Source: Chloroflexota bacterium (GTDB taxonomy: Bacteria; Chloroflexota; Anaerolineae; Aggregatilineales; J027). From it: a stretch of 59,039 nucleotides of DNA. Each line of letters begins with the position of its first letter. Position 1 is the stretch's first letter. The notes under the pieces are model-generated. The model was not told where the DNA came from, did no database searches, and saw only the letters and a program-made list of their open reading frames with translations. Shown here piece by piece: positions 25,317-34,500 of the stretch. Position numbers and translations under genes: made by a program. The stretch spans positions 1-59,039 of the forward strand of contig QMIT01000016.1 in NCBI GenBank assembly GCA_024434115.1, written 5' to 3'.

Positions 25317-28300
25317 ATGCCATTGATCTTGCCGCTTTTTCAATTATTCGTTCAGTCTATCGGCGCACGCTATATCCGACCCGCCGTCTCCACCACGACC
25401 AACTTTATCAGTTGGGCACCGCGTTTAGCAGTGGCACGCCTGATTGCCAAATGGCGTTCGCTGCTGACGATTATCGTGGGGGTGATTTTGGGATCGGGCA
25501 TCGGCGCATTAGTGCCGCTCTACACGACTGCCGTCGCCCAAGTGGGCATGGTACAGCGGTTGGAGCAAGAGCCCGCCCGCGACAGCAATAGTCAGCTTCG
25601 CATCTCACTTAAACCAACCGACTTTGCCAGTGCTGAAGGTGGCAGTATTGTTGACCGTGCAGCGGTATTAGATACCTATGTCCGTGATACCATCAACGCC
25701 CATGCCAACAGTGGGTCAGTTGAGGGCTGGGTCGGTCAAATTGCTGGATATGTAGAATCTACGCGCATGGGGGTCATTGTAAATGATGAGGCCCTTGTGG
25801 GGACCCGTACCAGTCTGATTTATCTCGACAAGTGGGAAAATCAGGTACGTATCGTGGATGGGGAAGCGCCCTCCCGCGCCGCCGTTCCAGAGGGCGCGGA
25901 TTTTAATGTGGCCGTCAGCTTGAATGTAGCAAACGAGTTAAATCTGGAAGCGGGCAGCCTCATTACCCTTGACCAACGGTTGGATGAACGGGGTAATCAG
26001 CGTTCTGGTGCTTATGCCACCAGCCGACCCTTAGTTGTCCATATCGCAGCAGTGGTCGCCCCACGTGATGAAAGTTCCTCCTATTGGATGGAACCAAATC
26101 CGCTCGGATTGACTTCCGAAGGGGTATGGAACAGTCAGTTCTATTTCTTGACGGACAAGGCCACCGTCGAAACAGTCATGCTGGATTATGTGCCAGAAAC
26201 CGATACGACATTCGGCTGGCGCATCGTGTTCGACCATGACCGTCTACCATACTCCCGCATTTCTCAGGCCCGCACCGCCCTGCATACCCTCGATAACGAG
26301 CTATATCAAACACTCAAGCTGAACACAGATCGGGATTTGAAATATAACTACTACACCCGCCTGATTGACTTCAGCGATACTCGTGCCGATGTTGACCGGG
26401 GTATCTTGTTGGATTATGACGAGAAACAAGAACTGAATAATGTGCCGTTTGCGTTGCTGCTGCTTGAGGTAGGGGCGCTGGTAATCTTCTTCTTGGTAGT
26501 GACGGCAGCATTGGTGCGGCGCGGCGAACGGCGCGAAATCTCGATGTTCCAAAGTCGTGGGGCATGGGACGGTCATATTCTGGCCCTACGCGGCATCGAA
26601 GCCCTGCTTATCTGTATTTTTGGGGCCATCGTCGCCCCCTTCATCGCCCAACAGGTCTTGATTGTGTTGGGGCCAACCGTCGCCAATACTGATGAGTTCC
26701 CCCTGCCGCTGACCACCAATGTATTTTTATTTAGCGCGATGGCCGCTGGGGTTACATTGGTAGCATTGACGCTGACACTCATTCCGGTGCTGCGGATGCC
26801 CTTGATTTCAGCGGGGGGTGCAGCACTGCGAAGTTCAGCCAAGCAGTGGTGGCAAAAATATTATGTGGATGTCATCGTGGCGGCGCTTGCACTCGGTGGC
26901 TTGATTCTGCTGATTCAACGCGACTCCCCATTGATCGAAACCAATACAGGGGAAAAGCAGGTAGACCCATTGATGGTCTTGGCCCCGGCCCTTGCATTTT
27001 TCGGATTTGGCAGCTTGGCATTGCGTGTTTTTCCGGGGGTAGCCCATTTCACCTCAGCGATTAGTGCGCGGCGGCGGGGTCTGCTCAATACACTGGCAAG
27101 TTGGCAGTTGGCCCGTGAACCCCTGCATTATGGACGTATCACCTTTTTACTGGCTTTAGCAATTGGAATCGGTTGGTTTGCCACCTCGTTCCAAGCCACT
27201 GTGCGGCGCAGTCAGGGCGACCAAGCGAACTATCTGGTCGGGGCGGATGTGCGGCTGTATGAGCGAGATACCCGTCTCAATGTTGACCGTGCTCGTCAGC
27301 CAGAGTTTTATAATGATAACGCCAGCGTGGAAGCCAGCAGTATTGGCTATCGCGTCAACGGGGTCAATGTTGCCACCAGTTTTAATCAACTCCTAACGGG
27401 CAATGTCTTGGCGGTTGATTCGCGCAATTTTGGCGATGTCACCCTCGAAAAATGGCGTTCCGACCTCGGCAACATCTTGATCCCCTTTAACCCCAATGAC
27501 GAAGTGACCATGCCGACGGTTGGTGAAGAACTGCCGTTTAATCCCGCTAAAATCGGCATGTGGGCACGCATCAGCCTGACGGGGTTTGCCTTTAGCGACC
27601 AAGATATTTTCCAGCCCAATCTTCAACGCTTACGCCGCCAAGTGATTTTGCGGGTACGGCTGCAAGACGAAGCCGGAACATGGATGATTGTGCCGCTGCA
27701 AGAAGTACGGGTGGAATATCTGCGGCAGGGCTTGGATGAGCCGGGTATGGAAAGCGCCGCACATGTCACCAGTGGTTGGGTCTATTATGAGGCTGATTTC
27801 TCGCGCCTGAACTATACCCCCGTCGGCAAAGTGCGTCTTGTATCCGTCTTTTGGGATCATCGCAGCAACAGTAGCTTTGGTGAAGCGAACGTCCGGCTGT
27901 CATTGGCCCAGATGACACTCATTGACGATCAACAAAACGTGACCCCTCACCCAATTTTTAATCGCGGGAATTGGGATTATGTCTACGATTCCGGTGCGGG
28001 TTCGGACGGCGATGTCACCCTCGGCAGCGATTTGGATACGCTCCACACCGACATAATTTATGTGACTTTTGACCAAGTGGCATTGCGAACACGGGCTGGC
28101 ATCAATCTCAACTATCCTGACCCTCAACCTATGCAGGCTATTGTTAGTGAGTCTATGGCGGAGGAAAACGACCTCCAAGTGGGTGGCGAAGATGCCCAAA
28201 TTGTGACCTTGCCAAATGTGGCCCGCACCGCCGTTCAATTTGTGCCCCAGCGGACAACCGAATATTTCCCGTCCCTCTATAATGAACGCCCCTTCGTCGT

Positions 28301-28949
28301 TGTAGATGTACGCGAAATGATGTATTGGCTTAATCAGCGCCCCTCCGCCCAGTTTTATCCCAACGAAGTCTGGCTAAATCTCAATGAGGAAGTGACCTCG
28401 GTAGATGACGTCAATGTGGTGTTGACAGATTTACAAGGCGGCGATGATACCGGGGTGGTCAATGTACGCGAAGTGACCTATGCCCGTGAATTTGACCGCT
28501 TGGAAACCGACCCGCTGGCACTTGGGCTTTTGGGGTTGATGTTCCTCGCCTTTATTATCGGGCTGGCCTTGAGCATCGTAGGGTTGCTGACCTATGCTTC
28601 ATTGACCTCACAAGCGCGTCGTAGCGAATTTGGTGTGCTGCGGGCTTTGGGGATGTCGTCAGGGCGCGTCGTGTGGAGTTTGATTTTGGAGCAGCTATTC
28701 GTCGTGGCGGTAGCTGGCGTTCTGGGGTCAGTATTGGGCTATCTGCTCAGTATTTTTGTCGTCCCCACCCTAGCGATTGGCACGACGGGCGAAGGTGTTG
28801 TGCCGCCCTTCATCACTGAAACGGAATGGGCAGCGGTAGGTAACTTCTGGTTGATTATGGGAATCGTGCTGGCAGTAGTATTTGCCTTCTCGTTCCTACT
28901 GGTGCGCCAACTCTCACTGTCGCGGACACTGCGGCTCGGTGACGAGTAG
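25317..28949 (+). CDS. Giant FtsX-like ABC transporter permease (first of pair)
   Basis: About 1210 residues. An N-terminal anchor (SLLTIIVGVILGSGIGALVP) is followed by a roughly 330-residue outer domain. Next come an FtsX block (ALLLLEVGALVIFFLVVTAALVRRGERREISMFQSRG), a further anchor, a second outer region of about 450 residues, and a C-terminal FtsX block with LTSQARRSEFGVLRALGM. The RRGERREIS and ARRSEFG stretches are the ATPase-coupling sites. The start is uncertain: I use the ATG at 25317, while a TTG at 25257 opens the same frame. It is the first gene of a permease-permease-ATPase-ATPase cassette. Substrate unknown; the outer domains have no motif I recognise. Confidence 0.85.
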   Translation: MPLILPLFQLFVQSIGARYIRPAVSTTTNFISWAPRLAVARLIAKWRSLLTIIVGVILGSGIGALVPLYTTAVAQVGMVQRLEQEPARDSNSQLRISLKPTDFASAEGGSIVDRAAVLDTYVRDTINAHANSGSVEGWVGQIAGYVESTRMGVIVNDEALVGTRTSLIYLDKWENQVRIVDGEAPSRAAVPEGADFNVAVSLNVANELNLEAGSLITLDQRLDERGNQRSGAYATSRPLVVHIAAVVAPRDESSSYWMEPNPLGLTSEGVWNSQFYFLTDKATVETVMLDYVPETDTTFGWRIVFDHDRLPYSRISQARTALHTLDNELYQTLKLNTDRDLKYNYYTRLIDFSDTRADVDRGILLDYDEKQELNNVPFALLLLEVGALVIFFLVVTAALVRRGERREISMFQSRGAWDGHILALRGIEALLICIFGAIVAPFIAQQVLIVLGPTVANTDEFPLPLTTNVFLFSAMAAGVTLVALTLTLIPVLRMPLISAGGAALRSSAKQWWQKYYVDVIVAALALGGLILLIQRDSPLIETNTGEKQVDPLMVLAPALAFFGFGSLALRVFPGVAHFTSAISARRRGLLNTLASWQLAREPLHYGRITFLLALAIGIGWFATSFQATVRRSQGDQANYLVGADVRLYERDTRLNVDRARQPEFYNDNASVEASSIGYRVNGVNVATSFNQLLTGNVLAVDSRNFGDVTLEKWRSDLGNILIPFNPNDEVTMPTVGEELPFNPAKIGMWARISLTGFAFSDQDIFQPNLQRLRRQVILRVRLQDEAGTWMIVPLQEVRVEYLRQGLDEPGMESAAHVTSGWVYYEADFSRLNYTPVGKVRLVSVFWDHRSNSSFGEANVRLSLAQMTLIDDQQNVTPHPIFNRGNWDYVYDSGAGSDGDVTLGSDLDTLHTDIIYVTFDQVALRTRAGINLNYPDPQPMQAIVSESMAEENDLQVGGEDAQIVTLPNVARTAVQFVPQRTTEYFPSLYNERPFVVVDVREMMYWLNQRPSAQFYPNEVWLNLNEEVTSVDDVNVVLTDLQGGDDTGVVNVREVTYAREFDRLETDPLALGLLGLMFLAFIIGLALSIVGLLTYASLTSQARRSEFGVLRALGMSSGRVVWSLILEQLFVVAVAGVLGSVLGYLLSIFVVPTLAIGTTGEGVVPPFITETEWAAVGNFWLIMGIVLAVVFAFSFLLVRQLSLSRTLRLGDE

Positions 28950-28968
28950 GAAGGAAGCATAAAAAGTC

Positions 28969-31900
28969 ATGACCCTTAACTTGATTTTTAAACGGATGCG
29001 CCGTGAATGGCGTGTCCTCTCCATTTTGTTATTGGCGGTCTGTCTCGTGACCGGGTTCTTGGCGTTGGGGCCGCTCTACATTCGGGCCGTAACCGAAGTG
29101 GACATTCGGAGCGCATTGGACAGTGCCAATCCTGAAGAACTGAAGATCACGGTGGTCAGTGATGTCCCGGTAGACCAAAATGCTGAAAACATCGTGAAGG
29201 AAGAACTGGGGCCGCTGGCGGTGGGCGTGGATCGTTATATCCGTGCTCAATACACCGCACCAGAAGCCCCCTCTGGTCAGGGCGATCCGGGTACACCACA
29301 GATTGCCGTGTGTGGGTTTGTGATGGTCTTGGGGGCTAACCCCGATGATGGTTTACCACCCGCCAATGAATGTTATCAACCCTTCGCATTTGAACGGCTC
29401 GATCAATTGGTCAATGTGCTGCAAGGACGTTTACCCGAACGGTTGGCAACACCGGATATGGTGAATGCAGCGGGGCTTTCCGAAGAGCAACAAGCCGCGC
29501 AACAAATCGGGATTTTCAATCGTGGTCAAACGGAAGCGGTAATCACCCCGGAAGTGGCCGAAACAGCAAGGTTAGAGCTTGGCAGTCGCTTCTATATGGG
29601 GCAGGTCTTTACCGATGGTACATCCCGAGTTACATCCGTTGTAATTGTAGGGATTGTGGAACCCAAAGACCCATCTAACCCAATTTGGACAGGAAATCAG
29701 ATGTTTTTGAGGGGCGCCGAGGTGGAAGTGAACCTAACGACGACCCGTTATGACTGGGGCATGGCGTTTAACCCGGCGGCCTATCAGGACTGGGTCGCTC
29801 CGGTGGTGCCCGGCACCAGCTATATCTGGCGCATTCACACCAATCCCGATGTGATTAACTCCAATAATGCTGGCGAGTACAGCGCCGCTTACACCTCACT
29901 ACAAAACCGACTTGGCACAGCATTGAACGGCGCACAAACTTTTTCGGGGCTGGCCCCGCTTATTTCAGGATATGATGACCGCGTAAAAGAGGCCGAAGGG
30001 CCAATTGTCCTGCTGTCGGGTGCGGTTTTGTTCATCATGCTGTACCACCTAGTCACGACAGTGAGTCTAATTTTGCAGCAGCAAGGCACTGAATGGAGTT
30101 CGATTAGTTCGCGCGGTGGCAGCACCTTCCAACTGATGAAACTCCAATTTATAACGGTGTTTTTGTTGGGGTTCATCGGGTTCGTGGTCGGGCCATACTT
30201 AAGCCGTATCTTCCTGTTTTTTATGGAGCGCTTTGGCCCATTAGCCCAAGCCCTCGATGGTGCATCATTTGGCAATTTGGAGACGCCCGTTACTTCATAC
30301 CTCCTCAGCATCGCGGCGGGTGCAGCGTGCGTCACATTTTTAAGCCTACCCGCATATCCAGCCGCCAAAAAGAGCCTTCTGCGTCTAAAACAAGCGGCCT
30401 CTCGTCCCCCAACCCGACCTTTTTGGACAAGTTTCTTCCTAGACTTTGTGCTCATCATCGCGGGTATCGGTTTCGTCATCCGCATGTACTGGATTGCCGA
30501 TGGCCGTATCAAAGATTTGTACCGTTATCTGATTAACCCAGCTAAGATGGTACAGTTTGTGGCAGATCATCCATCGCAGACAGGCGGCTTAAAAGACCCC
30601 GGCAACTTACTTTCAATGGCCCTGTTGGTTACAGGGATTGCGTTGTTCTGGTTACGTATCTTCCCCATATTGATGGGCTTTGTTTCCAGAATCACCTCGC
30701 GCCGCAAAGCCTTAACAGCCCCACTGGCGGTGTGGAATATTGAACGCAATCCGGGCCATTATGCCCAGTTAATTTTGCTGCTGATTGGTACATTGGCACT
30801 CGGTACCGCGAGCCTCGGCTTAACGGCAACCCGTGAGGCGGGCGGCTGGCGACAGGCCCAAAAAGAGATTGGTGGCTCGGCGCGGGTCGAAATCAATCCA
30901 ACACAGGGCGATATTACCAATATCGCATGGGATAGGTTTGACGGAGTTGCCGACTCAGCGAATGTAATCCGCGTAACCGGGACAGCCCTCGGACGCGAGA
31001 GCTTTATCCTAATCGGGGTGAACCCGGAAGAATTTGCAACCGCCTTCCCCGATTATGCCGATGAAGTAGCAGCCCTGCGGGGTGTTCCCGCGTTAACACA
31101 ACCCGGCATTGTTTTGCCCGATGACGCGAATCAATTGACCGTACAGGTGTGGTCGCAATCGTTGGCAACTGAGGAAGTGCCGGAGCCAAGCGTCATTATC
31201 AGCATCTATCTCGTGGACGCGGTTGGCACGCCTTATCTGGTGCAACTGAGCCGCGACGCGGGTACGAATGTAACTGGGCCAACGGGTGAAACCAGTGAAC
31301 CGAATGCTGGCCCGCCGCCAACCCCACCAGAACAATGGGTCACGTTATCGGGTTATCTGCCAGTGTCGGGTCGTTTGCCCTACCGTATGTGGCGCATTGG
31401 CATGGCCTCCCGACAGGGAAATCTTGATAGCTTCACGCACAAGGTCTATTTGGACTACTGGCAGACAATAGATGCTAATGGCATTGCGACTCCATTGGAA
31501 AGTTATGAAACGCAACCCGCTGGATGGCAGCCCGCGACATTTGTCTCCCCATTTTCGGGGACGTGGGTACCATTGGATATTGTCCAACGACAAATCGGCG
31601 GTGCTCAAATTCAATACGTTCAAAATGAAGTTGACCCGGTTGCCCAAGACGACTCGACTGCACTAAAGATTGAATATAGCGTCCGGCGTGTGTCGGGGCG
31701 TTCAACCGAGCCAAGTGTCATGATTGACACCCTACCTGTAGATCGCATCCCCGCCATCATCTCCGGTAAATTCGCAGATGTATTTCGTGGCACGGGTCAA
31801 GGTTCAGCCAATCGAGGCATCCCGCCGTTGGAAATCGGCAGTGAACGTGATCTCAATGTGGATGTTGGCCCCGGCACCGTACCGTTTGGTTTCCGCGTTG

Positions 31901-32592
31901 TGGGGGTCACCAATGAAGGCTTCCCGACCATTGACCGCCGCGTAACCGATGCCGGAACGATTGAAGCCGCCTTCATCATTGTGCCGCTGGATGTCGCCCG
32001 TGCGCTGATGAACCAACAAACGGGTGGGCCGTCTTCATTTTTTGATACCAATCAGGTTTGGCTCAATTTGCCAGAACGTGAACCGACGGATAAGCTCAAG
32101 CAAGAAATCGCGCGAGTTCAGGGAGTAACTGTAACCCGTTTTGCGTGGGATCGCTTTGGGCAGATTCAGCGTGAGCCGCTACCCAGTGCTGTTGCAGGGT
32201 TGTTATATGTGGGGTTCATTGTCAGCCTCATTCTCAGCCTGCTCGACTTCGCCTTTTACATTATCGTCACAGCCAAACAGCGTTCCTTCACCTTTGGCGT
32301 ACTGCGCTCATTGGGTTGGGACACCAACAATATCTGGCGGTTGCTGCTGTTTGAGAACCTAGCATTGGTTGTGCCCGCCTTGATTATCGGCACCCTGCTT
32401 GGTGCAGGACTGGCCTATCTGCTGCTGCCATTCTTGATACTGGCGGGGAATGAAACATTGCAATTTAAGCCGCTGGAAGTCGTGCTGATGTTAGTCAGTT
32501 TGGTAGGTGGCTTTGGCGTGCTGTTGACTTTGACGGCGACATGGTTACGGAGCATGAGTGTAAATCAAGTGCTACGTTTGGGTGAAGAATAA
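28969..32592 (+). CDS. Giant FtsX-like ABC transporter permease (second of pair)
   Basis: 1207 residues with the same plan as its neighbour: an N-terminal anchor (VLSILLLAVCLVTGFLALGPLYIRAVTEVDIRSAL type), a roughly 350-residue outer domain, an FtsX block with LILQQQGTEWSSISSRG, another anchor, a second outer region of about 500 residues with a Pro-rich stretch (NAGPPPTPPEQW), and a C-terminal FtsX block containing VTAKQRSFTFGVLRSLGW. The coupling stretches differ from those of the first permease (QQGTEWS versus RRGERREI), so the two may pair with different ATPases. AAGGAAG precedes the ATG, 19 bases after the previous stop. Confidence 0.87.
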   Translation: MTLNLIFKRMRREWRVLSILLLAVCLVTGFLALGPLYIRAVTEVDIRSALDSANPEELKITVVSDVPVDQNAENIVKEELGPLAVGVDRYIRAQYTAPEAPSGQGDPGTPQIAVCGFVMVLGANPDDGLPPANECYQPFAFERLDQLVNVLQGRLPERLATPDMVNAAGLSEEQQAAQQIGIFNRGQTEAVITPEVAETARLELGSRFYMGQVFTDGTSRVTSVVIVGIVEPKDPSNPIWTGNQMFLRGAEVEVNLTTTRYDWGMAFNPAAYQDWVAPVVPGTSYIWRIHTNPDVINSNNAGEYSAAYTSLQNRLGTALNGAQTFSGLAPLISGYDDRVKEAEGPIVLLSGAVLFIMLYHLVTTVSLILQQQGTEWSSISSRGGSTFQLMKLQFITVFLLGFIGFVVGPYLSRIFLFFMERFGPLAQALDGASFGNLETPVTSYLLSIAAGAACVTFLSLPAYPAAKKSLLRLKQAASRPPTRPFWTSFFLDFVLIIAGIGFVIRMYWIADGRIKDLYRYLINPAKMVQFVADHPSQTGGLKDPGNLLSMALLVTGIALFWLRIFPILMGFVSRITSRRKALTAPLAVWNIERNPGHYAQLILLLIGTLALGTASLGLTATREAGGWRQAQKEIGGSARVEINPTQGDITNIAWDRFDGVADSANVIRVTGTALGRESFILIGVNPEEFATAFPDYADEVAALRGVPALTQPGIVLPDDANQLTVQVWSQSLATEEVPEPSVIISIYLVDAVGTPYLVQLSRDAGTNVTGPTGETSEPNAGPPPTPPEQWVTLSGYLPVSGRLPYRMWRIGMASRQGNLDSFTHKVYLDYWQTIDANGIATPLESYETQPAGWQPATFVSPFSGTWVPLDIVQRQIGGAQIQYVQNEVDPVAQDDSTALKIEYSVRRVSGRSTEPSVMIDTLPVDRIPAIISGKFADVFRGTGQGSANRGIPPLEIGSERDLNVDVGPGTVPFGFRVVGVTNEGFPTIDRRVTDAGTIEAAFIIVPLDVARALMNQQTGGPSSFFDTNQVWLNLPEREPTDKLKQEIARVQGVTVTRFAWDRFGQIQREPLPSAVAGLLYVGFIVSLILSLLDFAFYIIVTAKQRSFTFGVLRSLGWDTNNIWRLLLFENLALVVPALIIGTLLGAGLAYLLLPFLILAGNETLQFKPLEVVLMLVSLVGGFGVLLTLTATWLRSMSVNQVLRLGEE

Positions 32593-32632
32593 AAGTAAGT
32601 GAACATCGGGAAAGAGAAGAGGGACATATTCA

Positions 32633-33529
32633 ATGAAACCCTATATCAAATGTGACGACCTCGTAAAAATCTATAAAATAGCCGATCTTGAGGTTGTCGC
32701 GCTGCGCGGCCTTGATCTGGAAGTAGACAAAGGGGAGATGCTGGCCCTCGTCGGGGCCTCTGGCTCTGGCAAGTCCACCTTGATGAATATTCTTGGTGCA
32801 CTGGATACCCCCACCACCGGACAAGTGTGGGTCGGTGATTACAACCTTTTGGAAATGACCCGCCCCCAACAGACCCTCTATCGGCGGACACAGGTCGGTT
32901 TTGTGTGGCAGCAAACGGCGCGTAACCTGCTGCCCTATCTAACCGCCCGTGAAAATGTTGAACTGCCGATGGCACTGGCAAAAGTTGGACGCCGCGAACG
33001 GCACAAACGTGCCCAAGAATTATTGGAGATGGTCGGACTTGGTGAACGCCTTAATCACCGCCCGGATCGCCTTTCCGGGGGTGAACAGCAGCGTGTGGCG
33101 ATTGCGGTGGCAATGGCAAATCGGCCCGGGCTGCTCCTTGCTGACGAGCCGACGGGCGAAGTAGACAGCGAAGCCGCTGGCATCATCTTTAATACCATGC
33201 ACACCCTCAAAGACGAATATGGCGTAACCATCATCATCGTCACCCACGATATGAGTGTTGCCAGCCGTGTAGATCGTGTGATTGGGATGCGCGACGGACG
33301 TACCGTCACTGAAATCTTACGTCGGCGTGATGGGGATGTGCTGATTAGTGATGAAGAGTATGCCATCCTTGACCGTGCGGGTCGTCTGCAATTGCCAGAA
33401 GCGTACATCGAAACTCTTAGCCTAGAAGATCGGGTACGCCTGAAACTGCGCGACGACCATATCGGGGTGTATGCACAACATCATTCTGAAGAAACTGATG
33501 AAGCAGAAGAAACGACTGTCGGGGCCTAA
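32633..33529 (+). CDS. MacB/LolD-type ABC transporter ATPase (first of pair)
   Basis: 298 residues. Walker A is GASGSGKST, the signature is LSGGEQQRVAIAVAMANRP, Walker B is LLLADEPTGEVD, and the switch His is in IIVTHDMSV. These are MacB/LolD family features. The C-terminal 60 residues extend beyond the core with acidic sequence (HHSEETDEAEETT). The signature helix reads AVAMA where ARALA is usual. It lies 40 bases after the second FtsX gene and 20 before a second ATPase, so the two ATPases probably form a heterodimer serving the two permeases. Confidence 0.9.
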   Translation: MKPYIKCDDLVKIYKIADLEVVALRGLDLEVDKGEMLALVGASGSGKSTLMNILGALDTPTTGQVWVGDYNLLEMTRPQQTLYRRTQVGFVWQQTARNLLPYLTARENVELPMALAKVGRRERHKRAQELLEMVGLGERLNHRPDRLSGGEQQRVAIAVAMANRPGLLLADEPTGEVDSEAAGIIFNTMHTLKDEYGVTIIIVTHDMSVASRVDRVIGMRDGRTVTEILRRRDGDVLISDEEYAILDRAGRLQLPEAYIETLSLEDRVRLKLRDDHIGVYAQHHSEETDEAEETTVGA

Positions 33530-33549
33530 ATTACTGGAGCAGCTATTTT

Positions 33550-34338
33550 ATGAGCAACGGGTATTCAAGTGGGATAGAACCCACGATCAGCATCAACAAT
33601 CTACATCGAATTTATCACCTTGAAGGTGAAGATATTCACGCGGTAAACAACATTTCTTTGGATATTTGGCCCAATTACATGACGGCGATTGTTGGGCGTT
33701 CAGGGTCGGGCAAAACAACCCTGCTTAATCTAGTCGCAGGTTTGGACAATTCCACACAGGGAGATATTCACATTTTGGGGCGCAATTTAAGCGCGATGAA
33801 TGAACCGGAACGCCTCAATATGCGTTTGCATGAAATCGGCTTTGTGTTCCAAAGTTTCGGGCTTATGCCCTTATTGAGCGCCTTTGAAAATGTCAGTATT
33901 CCGCTGCGGATGCGTGGAGCTTCGCCCCGTGAACGGGATGCCCAAGTCCGCGAAGCATTGGAATGGGTCGGATTAGCTGAACGTGCTAAACATCGCCCTT
34001 ATGAACTATCTGGGGGTGAACAGCAACGTGTGGCAATCGCCCGTGCATTGGCGGCTCACCCTAAACTGATCCTTGCCGACGAACCAACGGGTCAATTGGA
34101 CACACGCACGGGTCGCCGTATTCTAGATTTGCTACGCCGCTTGGTCGTGGAACGTGAAATTACCGTCGTCATCGTCAGCCATGACCCCCAAGTGATGCAG
34201 GAAGCCGATGTCGTCCATGAAATGCGTGACGGCAGATTAATGGAGACCCGCATTAAGCCGGGAATCGTTCTGCCCGATGGCGCCAAGGGGAACACTGCCT
34301 ATATGGAAGACCCACGCAGTGCCTATCCTGTTGCGTAA
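33550..34338 (+). CDS. MacB/LolD-type ABC transporter ATPase (second of pair)
   Basis: 262 residues. Walker A is GRSGSGKTT, the signature is LSGGEQQRVAIARALA, Walker B is LILADEPTGQLD, and the switch His is in VIVSHDPQV, all intact. It is last in the cassette and is followed by a G/C-rich hairpin. Its sequence differs from the preceding ATPase in the region facing the membrane part, consistent with a heterodimer of one ATPase per permease. Confidence 0.9.
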   Translation: MSNGYSSGIEPTISINNLHRIYHLEGEDIHAVNNISLDIWPNYMTAIVGRSGSGKTTLLNLVAGLDNSTQGDIHILGRNLSAMNEPERLNMRLHEIGFVFQSFGLMPLLSAFENVSIPLRMRGASPRERDAQVREALEWVGLAERAKHRPYELSGGEQQRVAIARALAAHPKLILADEPTGQLDTRTGRRILDLLRRLVVEREITVVIVSHDPQVMQEADVVHEMRDGRLMETRIKPGIVLPDGAKGNTAYMEDPRSAYPVA

Positions 34339-34348
34339 TCTTTAGTTT

Positions 34349-34374
34349 GGGGCGGTAATCGGATTATCGCCCCC
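34349..34374 (+). terminator. Hairpin after the FtsX/ATPase cassette
   Basis: GGGGCGGTAAT pairs with ATTATCGCCCC across a CGG loop with one wobble. It is very stable but is followed by CCATCATT rather than a T-run. Confidence 0.55.
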
Positions 34375-34430
34375 ATCATTAACCCTCTCTGAAAATTCCG
34401 TGAATCCCGCTAGAGTATCCGTACTTCTAC

Positions 34431-34459
34431 TTGTCATAAAATTAAATTCGCCATACACT
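34431..34459 (+). promoter_or_regulatory. Promoter of the CpaF-like ATPase gene
   Basis: TTGTCA, a 17-base spacer, TACACT, 41 bases before the ATG. It shows that this gene is separate from the ABC cassette upstream. Confidence 0.55.
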
Positions 34460-34500
34460 ACAACAGTCAAGACAAGTCAAAATTTATGTAAGGGTATGTC

